In this document: positions 1-5,167 of the stretch, piece after piece | Position numbering within the stretch: position 1 is the stretch's first letter | Layout: the number at the start of each line of letters is the position of its first letter | Origin: Candidatus Kerfeldbacteria bacterium RIFOXYC2_FULL_38_9 | GTDB lineage: Bacteria; Patescibacteriota; Patescibacteriia; UBA9570; XYC2-FULL-38-9 | DNA length: 10,920 nt | Assembly (NCBI GenBank): GCA_001818355.1 | Contig: MHKJ01000018.1 | Location: 1 to 10,920 of the forward strand | Direction of reading: 5' to 3' | Program-made: the position numbers and the translations under genes | The notes under the pieces: model-generated | What the model was told of the DNA's origin: nothing | Databases searched by the model: none | Seen by the model: the letters and a program-made list of their open reading frames with translations, nothing else

Positions 1-140
1 TGGTCAAAGACCACACTGGAGTCTAAACTTACAATCACCTGTACAATTCTTAGTCGCTAATCAACATGAGTGGTCAAAGACCACACTGGAGTCTAAACTT
101 ACAATCACCTGTACAATTCTTAGTCGCTAATCAACATGAG
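1..140. repeat. Two tandem copies of a 70-bp unit
   Basis: Positions 1-70 and 71-140 are identical base for base; similarity stops two bases into a would-be third copy. Each unit opens with the small palindrome TGGTCAAAGACCA (1-13, 71-83). The unit length is not a multiple of three and frames through it hit stops, so it does not look coding. The first copy begins exactly at the window edge, so more copies may lie upstream, or the repeat may be an assembly end artefact. I do not recognise the unit as a known element. It lies just upstream of the tRNA-Asn promoter. Confidence 0.9.
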
Positions 141-169
141 TGCAATATGTGGTGGCCCAATACAAATTA

Positions 170-198
170 TTGACATTTTTTAGATATTTTTTTATACT
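170..198 (+). promoter_or_regulatory. Sigma70-type promoter of the tRNA-Asn gene
   Basis: TTGACA (170-175) and TATACT (193-198) are separated by exactly 17 bp, with an AT-rich stretch upstream. The predicted start is near 205, about 34 nt before the mature tRNA 5' end. This is the closest match to consensus in the window, as expected for a stable RNA gene. Confidence 0.8.
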
Positions 199-200
199 GG

Positions 201-229
201 AGAACGCACTATTGTTAGTGTGTTCTTTT
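201..229 (+). terminator. Hairpin with short T-run at the tRNA start site
   Basis: AGAACGCACT (201-210) pairs with AGTGTGTTCT (217-226), ten pairs including one G-U, loop of six, followed by four T. It looks like a modest intrinsic terminator for transcription arriving from upstream. The predicted tRNA transcription start (about 205) lies inside its left arm, so only read-through RNA would form the full stem. It could instead be a leader hairpin of the tRNA precursor. Confidence 0.45.
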
Positions 230-272
230 GAAAATTATTCGGGGGTAGCTCAGCGGTAGAGCAGTGCGCTGT

Positions 273-825
273 GACACACCTCTCTTTTGCTTTAAGAAAA
301 AATATTACATAATATGAGCAAAGAAAAGAGAATATATGCCATGCGTGCAAATTACCTCAAAAAAGCGGTGACAAAAAGAAGGAAAATGATTCGCAAAAAA
401 GCAGTCTTATATAAAGGTGCAAAATGTAAAATTTGTGGTTATAAAAGATGCTTTGATGCTTTTGACTTTCACCATGTTGACGAAAGTCAAAAGAAATTTG
501 GCATTTCTCAAGATGGATTAACTCGTTCTTGGGAGAGAGTTCAAAAAGAATTAGATAAATGTGTGTTATTATGCTCCAATTGTCATAGAGAGGTTCATGC
601 TGGTATTACGCAGCTTTCAACGGCAACGTTGATCGAAGAATAGGGTTAATTGCTGGAAGCCTAAGTAATTATATGGTAATCAGCAGCCAAGCTCAAATAT
701 TTGAGAAGGTTCAGAGACTATCCAATTTTATGGAGTAGGTTGTATTTAATACAATCGAAGCGCCCTACATCTTTAAAAAAGATGATGATATAGTCCACGC
801 CGGTACGAAAGTACTGGATTACGTG
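273..825 (+). ncRNA. Group I intron (IA-like) in the tRNA-Asn anticodon
   Basis: The 5' exon ends in U272 and the intron ends in G825, as group I splicing requires. P1: exon and first intron base GCTGTG (268-273) pair with CGCAGC (609-614), giving the U-G pair at the splice site. P2: TCAACG-GCAA-CGTTGA (617-632). P3: TAGGGT (641-646) with GCCCTA (762-767). P4: GCTG (652-655) with CAGC (681-684). P6 hairpin: CTCAAAT/ATTTGAG (692-705). P7: GACTAT (716-721) with ATAGTC (790-795). P7.1 and P7.2 hairpins (722-733, 738-756) point to subgroup IA. P8: near 769-784. P9: CCGGTAC-GAAA-GTACTGG (800-817). A three-pair P10 (606-608 with 826-828) is possible. The P and Q regions (around 647-690) and the GTTCAGAGACTAT element resemble phage and Gram-positive IA introns. 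An HNH gene fills the P1 loop. Confidence 0.9.
314..643 (+). CDS. HNH homing endonuclease encoded within the intron
   Basis: This 109-residue protein has a Lys/Arg-rich N-terminus (residues 3-37) followed by a compact HNH/beta-beta-alpha-metal nuclease domain: CKIC (C38, C41), DFHH (H53, H54), then CSNCHREVH (C87, C90, H91, H95). The Cys pairs would hold zinc and the His residues the catalytic metal. The family makes cuts that allow an intron to copy itself into intron-less alleles, here presumably the tRNA-Asn anticodon region (inference). The ATG at 314 is the first start and no Shine-Dalgarno sequence precedes it. The last eleven or so codons are written over the guide sequence (609-614), P2 and the first bases of P3, where the TAG stop lies (641-643), so translation and RNA folding compete. 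No separate promoter is visible; it must be translated from the tRNA precursor. Confidence 0.88.
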   Translation: MSKEKRIYAMRANYLKKAVTKRRKMIRKKAVLYKGAKCKICGYKRCFDAFDFHHVDESQKKFGISQDGLTRSWERVQKELDKCVLLCSNCHREVHAGITQLSTATLIEE

Positions 826-945
826 TAACGCATTGGTCGAGAGTTCGAATCTCTCCCCCCGAGCCAAGATTTTTTGGGTTCAATCGCCACCTTTTGCGAA
901 AGCAAAACGCGAAATTTTATCAATAAATTATTATTTATAAAAACC

Positions 946-1350
946 ATGAATGCCTACAACTGGTACTCACAACTTATCAAGCCAACATGGGCTCCGCCGA
1001 GCTGGCTTTTTGGACCGGTATGGACGGTTTTGTATGCGATCATCGCAGTTTCTTTCGGCACGGTGTTTTATAAAGCGTTTACCGGCAAACTTGCACGGAT
1101 CGTGGCTTTGCCATTTGTTCTTAATCTTATTTTAAATTTCGCTTTTACGCCGATTCAGTTCGGGCTCAAAAATAATCTTCTGGCCGCGATTGATATTTTA
1201 CTCGTCCTGGGCACGCTCATCTGGGCTTTTGTTGCTTTGTGGCACGCCTCGCCAAAATTGCGCTGGGTTGTTTATGTCAATATCCCGTATTTACTTTGGG
1301 TTTCATTCGCGACAGTTTTACAACTAACCATTACTTATTTGAATATATAA
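946..1350 (+). CDS. tspO: TspO/MBR family membrane protein, short form (tryptophan-rich sensory protein)
   Basis: The product has 134 residues from the ATG at 946. Family landmarks are all present: WYSQLIKPTWAPPSWLFGP (residues 6-24), the following VWTVLY (25-30), NFAFTPIQFG (64-73), and PYLLWVSFATVLQ (114-126). TspO proteins bind porphyrins and related ligands in membranes and are tied to oxidative stress and tetrapyrrole handling. Four hydrophobic helices are visible (about 22-42, 50-70, 78-98, 108-130). The usual helix before the WY..L.KP motif is missing, because the protein starts directly at that motif. A TTG at 874 could extend the frame by 24 residues, but that extension is not hydrophobic and overlaps the tRNA trailer, so I prefer 946. 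Base composition looks somewhat richer in G+C than neighbouring genes. It converges on the next gene, with 55 bp between. Confidence 0.85.
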   Translation: MNAYNWYSQLIKPTWAPPSWLFGPVWTVLYAIIAVSFGTVFYKAFTGKLARIVALPFVLNLILNFAFTPIQFGLKNNLLAAIDILLVLGTLIWAFVALWHASPKLRWVVYVNIPYLLWVSFATVLQLTITYLNI

Positions 1351-1405
1351 GCGGCGCGCCATTTACATATTGAAGTTGTTTATCTGTTATTATTTGTGCG
1401 TTGGA

Positions 1406-1630
1406 CTAAATAATTTTCACAATTTTATTTTTACTTTTATGTCCCGCTTTAATTTGCAAACAAGATTTGGCAATTTTTAAATGTTTTGCCAAAAGTTTTA
1501 ACAGAGCTTCATTGGCTTTATTTTTTTCCGGGATCGCAGTTACCCAAATTTTGAATTCATTTTCAGCAAGCTGTTCAATTTTATTGTGACTAGCACGGGG
1601 AATAATGTGAACAGATATTCTTTTTTTCAT
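1406..1630 (-). CDS. DUF167/YggU family protein (UPF0235)
   Basis: This 74-residue basic protein matches the DUF167 pattern: VHIIPRASHNKI near residues 7-18, a central FKIWVTAIPEKNKANEALLK segment (26-45) and a C-terminal AGHKSKNKIVKI (62-73). The cellular role of the family is not established; structures show a small alpha/beta fold. The length is at the short end of the family (usually 75-100). It is transcribed alone, toward tspO and divergently from ogt. A promoter ends six bases before the ATG, so the mRNA should be leaderless. Confidence 0.85.
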   Translation of the reverse strand: MKKRISVHIIPRASHNKIEQLAENEFKIWVTAIPEKNKANEALLKLLAKHLKIAKSCLQIKAGHKSKNKIVKII

Positions 1631-1636
1631 ATTGCT

Positions 1637-1665
1637 ATCATAATACTTCTATCAGCAAATAACAA
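1637..1665 (-). promoter_or_regulatory. Leaderless promoter of the DUF167 gene
   Basis: Read on the minus strand, TTGTTA (1665-1660), a 17-bp spacer, TATGAT (1642-1637), then six bases to the ATG at 1630. The expected transcription start coincides with the start codon and there is no Shine-Dalgarno sequence. Confidence 0.6.
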
Positions 1666-1687
1666 TTTTAAATAACACAGCTCAATA

Positions 1688-1715
1688 TTTACTTGTAAGT
1701 AATTTGTGTTATGAT
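1688..1715 (+). promoter_or_regulatory. Extended -10 promoter upstream of ogt
   Basis: TTTACT (1688-1693), 16-bp spacer, TATGAT (1710-1715) with TGT directly before it (extended -10). It would start transcription near 1722 and leave a leader of about 65 nt before the ogt ATG. It is back to back with the promoter of the DUF167 gene. An AGGAG stretch (1727-1731) lies in the leader, but too far from the ATG to act as its ribosome binding site. Confidence 0.5.
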
Positions 1716-1786
1716 AATTTTAATTCAGGAGAAGTAACGAACAGAGATTGATAGAACATCATTATTACTTAACGCAGATATAAATC

Positions 1787-2245
1787 ATGAACACTTTTTA
1801 TTATGCTTCACCTTTGGGTGTGTTAAAAATTATCCATGAGGGACAAACGATTTTCGCCCTGGATTTTGTAAAACGCAAGTCTCGTCAAACACTTTCTTTC
1901 AAAAAACAACCTGAACAAAAAATAGCTAAACAGCTAGATGAATATTTTTGTAGTCAACGCACCACTTTTCAGTTAGAGTTAGCGCCATCTGGCACGTCTT
2001 TTCAGTTAAGAGTATTTCAGAAATTATGCGCCATACCTTTTGGTAAAACCGTTTCTTATGGTCAGTTGGCAAAAGCCATAGGTCAACCCCAAGCCGCGCA
2101 AGCTGTAGGGCAGGCTGTACGCAACAATCCCATAGCTTTGATTATCCCGTGTCATCGCGTTATTGGTAGTAATGGCAAATTAATCGGTTTTGCTGGCGGT
2201 TTGTGGCGCAAAAAGTGGTTATTAAAACATGAAAGGGTTGTTTAA
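1787..2245 (+). CDS. ogt: Methylated-DNA--protein-cysteine methyltransferase (Ogt/MGMT)
   Basis: It transfers the alkyl group from O6-alkylguanine (or O4-alkylthymine) in DNA to its own cysteine, a one-use direct repair reaction. Of 152 residues, 1-65 form the variable N-terminal domain and about 70-150 the conserved DNA-binding and active-site domain. The motif IIPCHRVIGSNG (119-130) carries the acceptor C122, with H123 and E149 as the likely relay. Y91 and the putative arginine finger R112 lie in VSYGQLAKAIG and VGQAVRNNP of the helix-turn-helix region. The length is normal for the short Ogt class without an Ada domain. The ATG at 1787 follows an in-frame TAA (1781-1783), which fixes the start. 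Other alkylation and oxidation repair genes (mutM, alkD) lie 5-6 kb downstream. Confidence 0.95.
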   Translation: MNTFYYASPLGVLKIIHEGQTIFALDFVKRKSRQTLSFKKQPEQKIAKQLDEYFCSQRTTFQLELAPSGTSFQLRVFQKLCAIPFGKTVSYGQLAKAIGQPQAAQAVGQAVRNNPIALIIPCHRVIGSNGKLIGFAGGLWRKKWLLKHERVV

Positions 2246-2248
2246 AAT

Positions 2249-2277
2249 TTTACAAAAGGTATTTTTTTTATTATAAT
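2249..2277 (+). promoter_or_regulatory. Leaderless promoter of the hemerythrin-like gene
   Basis: TTTACA (2249-2254), 17-bp spacer, perfect TATAAT (2272-2277), then six bases to the ATG at 2284. Transcription should begin at or next to the A of the start codon. It begins four bases after the ogt stop, so the downstream gene need not depend on ogt transcription. Confidence 0.7.
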
Positions 2278-2283
2278 TTAAAT

Positions 2284-2730
2284 ATGGGTATTATTTCTGA
2301 TTTTATGGACGCCGATCATGCTCGGTTGGATAAATTATGGATAAATTTTTTACAAGAAACGCAAGATCCTGATAAAGCTTTTGAATTATTTAAACAATTT
2401 CAAGGGCATATTTTGTTACACATGAAACTAGAAGACGATTTTCTTTTTCAGCGACTTAACGAGTATTTAAAAATTGAAGATCACACAGGACCAACAGCTC
2501 TGGCCCAACGCGATCATCAGGGATTGATTAAGCTTTTGTCTTTGGTAGAAAAAACTTTTCTTACCAAAGAGATCGAAAAAATTACTCTAACCGCTCGTCA
2601 TTTGCATCAAGCTTTACAAAAACATCGTCAAAGGGAAAAAAATCTCCATTATTCTGTTTGTGATGCTTTTATTTCTCCTCAAGAGTGGCAGATTGTTTTA
2701 AAAAAGTATTATGCTGTGCATAATTTTTAG
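2284..2730 (+). CDS. Hemerythrin-like HHE cation-binding protein
   Basis: This 148-residue, all-helical, soluble protein has the spaced ligand set of the HHE fold. DADH (H12), HILLHMKLE (H42, H46, E50), RDHQ (H78) and LQKHRQRE (H114, E118) give two H-x3-E pairs, each preceded by an isolated His. Such proteins bind a di-iron centre and serve in oxygen or NO sensing, iron handling or repair of damaged iron sites; which applies here cannot be told. There is no signal peptide and no fused sensor domain. It follows ogt by 38 bp but has its own strong promoter directly at the ATG. Confidence 0.85.
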   Translation: MGIISDFMDADHARLDKLWINFLQETQDPDKAFELFKQFQGHILLHMKLEDDFLFQRLNEYLKIEDHTGPTALAQRDHQGLIKLLSLVEKTFLTKEIEKITLTARHLHQALQKHRQREKNLHYSVCDAFISPQEWQIVLKKYYAVHNF

Positions 2731-2742
2731 AAACATTAAATA

Positions 2743-2771
2743 TTTACTATTTATTGTCCCGGTGTTAGAAT
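2743..2771 (+). promoter_or_regulatory. Promoter of the Asp-box protein gene
   Basis: TTTACT (2743-2748), 17-bp spacer, TAGAAT (2766-2771) preceded by TGT (extended -10). Predicted start is near 2778, leaving a leader of about 26 nt. No Shine-Dalgarno sequence precedes the ATG; the AGGAGG at 2807-2812 is the Arg-Arg codons 2-3 of the gene. Confidence 0.45.
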
Positions 2772-2803
2772 TTAATCAAGAAGATAAAAATTAATATAAA
2801 AAA

Positions 2804-5098
2804 ATGAGGAGGAAAATTTTTATTAAATTTTTGTGCGGGTTGGCTGTTTTAGTTTTAGTTAATTTTGGCACGCCAGTTAAAGCCGAAATCCAAGACGGCG
2901 GCACTGCTAATAATTTGGGCATTTATGGCGGCAACACCTGGGACATTGCCATTGATGGTGATTATGTTTATACCACTGCCAGTGGTACACCTAATGGTTT
3001 TTTCTATTCAACTGACGCCGGAGAAACCTGGCAACAACCAGTGGGAAATAATGATTTTGGCGCTGGCCAATCAGTAGAGGTGGATCACGCCACCGGCGAT
3101 GTTTATGTTGGTTTGGGCGGGGACTTATATAAAAGCACTGATCACGGCGCAACCTTGACTTTAATTGAAGAAGACGCTGGCAACCCGGTTCTTTTTGGTC
3201 AAGATACGGTTTTGGCTGTTTGGAACGGAACTGTTAAAGTCAGTACTGATCATGGTGCAACTTTTACTAGCGCTGAGGTAGATACAAATGTTTCTGTTAG
3301 ATCCTTGGCTACTTCAGCCACCAGCGGAACTTTTTATGCTGTAGCAGAAAACACCGATTCTGTTTTTACTCTTTATATTAGCACTGATAGCGGATCAACC
3401 TGGTCACCAATGACCGTTCTTGTTGATGAAGAAGAGCTAACCAGCTTCAGTACTGTTCGTACCAATCCTTACAACGCCGATGATTTGACTATCGCCGATG
3501 ATCATCATCTTTATTTATCTCACGATGCTGGCGTTACTTTTGTGGAAGTGACTAATGCTCCGGCGTCTTGCAATACTATTGCTACTTGGACTGTAACTGG
3601 TCGTTTATACGCTTGTAGCAGTTTTTCTGACGATAATGGCGCCACTTGGACTGAAATGGATTTTGATGACATTGTGCGTGGTCCCGGCAAAACCATAGAA
3701 GTCAATACGGAAAACGAGGATATCTTATATGGTGATAGCATGAGTGGTGTTACCAAAAGTGTTGATGGTGGAATTACTTGGGTTAATTCTTATAACGGAA
3801 TTTTAGGAGTTAATGTTTTAGCCATTAGTACTACCGTCGACAAATCAGTGGCTTGGACATCTTCTTCTAATGGATTGGCAAAAAGTACTGATTTTAATTC
3901 CGGTAATCCAACTTGGGAATTCCCTATTCTACCTTGTGCCGAAGAGCGTTGTGATCCCAGCGGTATTGGCGAGTCAGTTTGGGTAAAGCCGGATGATGCC
4001 AATATTGTTTTAGCCGGATCCATTGGTGGTTTTATTTTTCGCAGCACTGATGCCGGGCAAACTTGGGAACTAGCTGATGTATCATCGGTTAATGATGCAA
4101 AGTTTATTGATTCAGACAGTGGTATGAGCTTCCTTAGGCCTTATAAGTTTGTCAGCGATCCCAATGATACCAGTATAATTTACGTCGCTTTATCCGGTGA
4201 TGAAATTGGTATGGTGGCCAAAAGCACGGACAGCGGAGCAACTTGGGAAGATTTGACCATCACCGATGATGCGCCGGCGCGCACTTTGGATATTAGCGCG
4301 TTAGGTGTTTTATATGTAGGTACCGGCTTTTCCAGTTCAACTCTAAAAGGCATATACGCATATACTGATTCCAATTGGACATTATTAACTGGTATGCCCA
4401 CTGATGTTGATGTGAGCAGTGTGGTGATTGATCCAGACAACGAATCAATTATTTACGCCACCACCACAGGAGACGCCGTGCTTGGCGCTGATGGTTTTTA
4501 CAAATCAACAGATAACGGTGAAACCTGGGAACAAGCTGAGGGTTTAACTGATTATTATAATTTTAGTGCTATTACCGTTCAGAGCTCTACTACCCCCAAT
4601 ACTCTTTATATATCCTGTCGCGACAACGATTGGCACGGAATACTCTTGAAATCAAGCGATGGTGGGGCAACTTGGGGTGTGCTTTATACGGGTTTAAAAT
4701 CAGAAACTTTTAATTCTTTAGTTTTTGATGGTTTGTTAGCCAGTAGTGATTTGGGGTTATACAAAATAAGAACCAATTCGGCCTTAAGTTTTAAAATTAA
4801 CAAAAAAATAAAGACAATTAAAGTTAATAAGGGAGATCAAATAACTTTCAGAAGTCATCTCACAGACGCTTCTACCGGAAAAAACTTGAAGAATAAGAAA
4901 ATAAAAATTTACCGCAAATATAAAAATGGTCACTGGAAATCATTTCGCAGTATGAAAACCAACACCAAAGGGATTATTACCGGAAAAATAAAAGTACAGA
5001 AATTAACCTCTTTTAAAGTCAGTTGGACACCAAATACTCAACAAGCTGAAGAATATGTTTCTAGTTTATCTCGGGTAATAAAAGTGCGGATAAAATAA
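2804..5098 (+). CDS. Secreted Asp-box (BNR) beta-propeller protein with basic C-terminal domain
   Basis: It has 764 residues. A Sec signal peptide covers residues 1-27 (MRRK, hydrophobic 9-21, likely cut after PVKA). Residues about 30-655 carry eleven Asp-boxes of the S-x-D-x-G-x-T-W/F/L type at 69, 111, 147, 193, 239, 275, 319, 414, 474, 568 and 617, plus a variant with inserted residues at 361-371. Between them recur phrases such as DPNDTSIIYVAL and DPDNESIIYATT, as in GH74, sortilin and Ycf48-like propellers; one or two propellers would fit. Residues 660-764 are a very basic, Lys-rich, beta-strand-like domain, possibly immunoglobulin-like or surface-binding. No catalytic signature of sialidases or GH74 enzymes is evident to me, so enzyme activity is not claimed. 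Cysteines are few. It is probably an extracellular or cell-surface binding protein. The gene is flanked downstream by a strong inverted repeat. Confidence 0.85.
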   Translation: MRRKIFIKFLCGLAVLVLVNFGTPVKAEIQDGGTANNLGIYGGNTWDIAIDGDYVYTTASGTPNGFFYSTDAGETWQQPVGNNDFGAGQSVEVDHATGDVYVGLGGDLYKSTDHGATLTLIEEDAGNPVLFGQDTVLAVWNGTVKVSTDHGATFTSAEVDTNVSVRSLATSATSGTFYAVAENTDSVFTLYISTDSGSTWSPMTVLVDEEELTSFSTVRTNPYNADDLTIADDHHLYLSHDAGVTFVEVTNAPASCNTIATWTVTGRLYACSSFSDDNGATWTEMDFDDIVRGPGKTIEVNTENEDILYGDSMSGVTKSVDGGITWVNSYNGILGVNVLAISTTVDKSVAWTSSSNGLAKSTDFNSGNPTWEFPILPCAEERCDPSGIGESVWVKPDDANIVLAGSIGGFIFRSTDAGQTWELADVSSVNDAKFIDSDSGMSFLRPYKFVSDPNDTSIIYVALSGDEIGMVAKSTDSGATWEDLTITDDAPARTLDISALGVLYVGTGFSSSTLKGIYAYTDSNWTLLTGMPTDVDVSSVVIDPDNESIIYATTTGDAVLGADGFYKSTDNGETWEQAEGLTDYYNFSAITVQSSTTPNTLYISCRDNDWHGILLKSSDGGATWGVLYTGLKSETFNSLVFDGLLASSDLGLYKIRTNSALSFKINKKIKTIKVNKGDQITFRSHLTDASTGKNLKNKKIKIYRKYKNGHWKSFRSMKTNTKGIITGKIKVQKLTSFKVSWTPNTQQAEEYVSSLSRVIKVRIK

Positions 5099-5105
5099 AT
5101 TAAAA

Positions 5106-5134
5106 TTGAAAAGCCTGGGTTATTGCGCTATCAT
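5106..5134 (+). promoter_or_regulatory. Leaderless promoter of the ABC transporter gene
   Basis: TTGAAA (5106-5111), 17-bp spacer, TATCAT (5129-5134), then seven bases to the ATG at 5142. The spacer contains the left arm of the 13-bp inverted repeat (5115-5127), so a protein or structure bound there would interfere with polymerase. Confidence 0.6.
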
Positions 5135-5167
5135 AGTAATTATGAAGTTACGCAATAACCCAGTTTT
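5115..5167 (+). terminator. Perfect 13-bp inverted repeat enclosing a start codon; probable terminator of the upstream gene
   Basis: CTGGGTTATTGCG (5115-5127) and CGCAATAACCCAG (5151-5163) are exact reverse complements and are followed by TTTT (5164-5167). Inside the 23-nt loop TCATA (5131-5135) can pair with TATGA (5141-5145), which contains the ATG. It begins 16 nt after the stop of the Asp-box gene, as a terminator would. The left arm lies in the promoter spacer and the right arm is codons 4-8 of the transporter. Only RNA reading through from upstream could form it; a transcript beginning at the ATG lacks the left arm. An operator role is an alternative. Confidence 0.6.

Larger units (their letters stand above)
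239..866 (+). tRNA. trnN: tRNA-Asn(GUU), split by a group I intron; exons 239-272 and 826-866
   Basis: Joining 239-272 to 826-866 gives a 75-nt cloverleaf. The acceptor stem is TCGGGGG (239-245) with CCCCCGA (856-862), the discriminator is G863, and CCA is encoded at 864-866. The D stem is GCTC (248-251) with GAGC (259-262). The anticodon stem is GTGCG (264-268) with CGCAT (829-833), the variable loop is TGGTC, and the T arm is GAGAG-TTCGAAT-CTCTC (839-855). The spliced anticodon loop reads CTGTTAA, anticodon GTT. The discriminator G, the loop and the following ATTGGTCG-type sequence are typical of bacterial tRNA-Asn. The intron interrupts the anticodon after its second base (position 35). 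It is the only tRNA in the window. Confidence 0.9.

Noticed and set aside
1..140. Repeats as a CRISPR array
   Set aside because: The two 70-bp copies abut with no spacer between them and no cas gene is present.
271..823. Alternative splice sites giving tRNA-Thr(UGU) with loop CTTGTAA
   Set aside because: U270 and G823 would also satisfy U-before and G-end rules. However, the discriminator is G, the CTGTTAA loop with ATTGGTCG-type variable region is typical of tRNA-Asn, and the guide sequence GCAGC pairs best with an exon ending at U272.
892..907. Small hairpin TTTTGC-GAAA-GCAAAA after the tRNA as a terminator
   Set aside because: The stem is short and AT-rich at its base and no T-run follows, so it is too weak to call.
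874..945. N-terminal extension of tspO from a TTG start
   Set aside because: The added 24 residues are not hydrophobic and do not match the missing TspO helix, and the TTG lies in the tRNA trailer.
1748..1783. Upstream mini-ORF (TTG start, 11 codons) before ogt
   Set aside because: The AGGAG at 1727-1731 is about 16 nt from the TTG, too far, and the frame is very short. No regulatory peptide signature is visible.
2807..2812. AGGAGG as a ribosome binding site for a later start of the Asp-box protein
   Set aside because: No start codon lies 5-10 bases downstream, and starting later would remove the positive N-terminus of the signal peptide. It is simply Arg-Arg codons.
3520..4440. Three minus-strand open frames within the Asp-box gene
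   Set aside because: They are shadows of a strongly supported coding sequence, with no plausible starts or family features.
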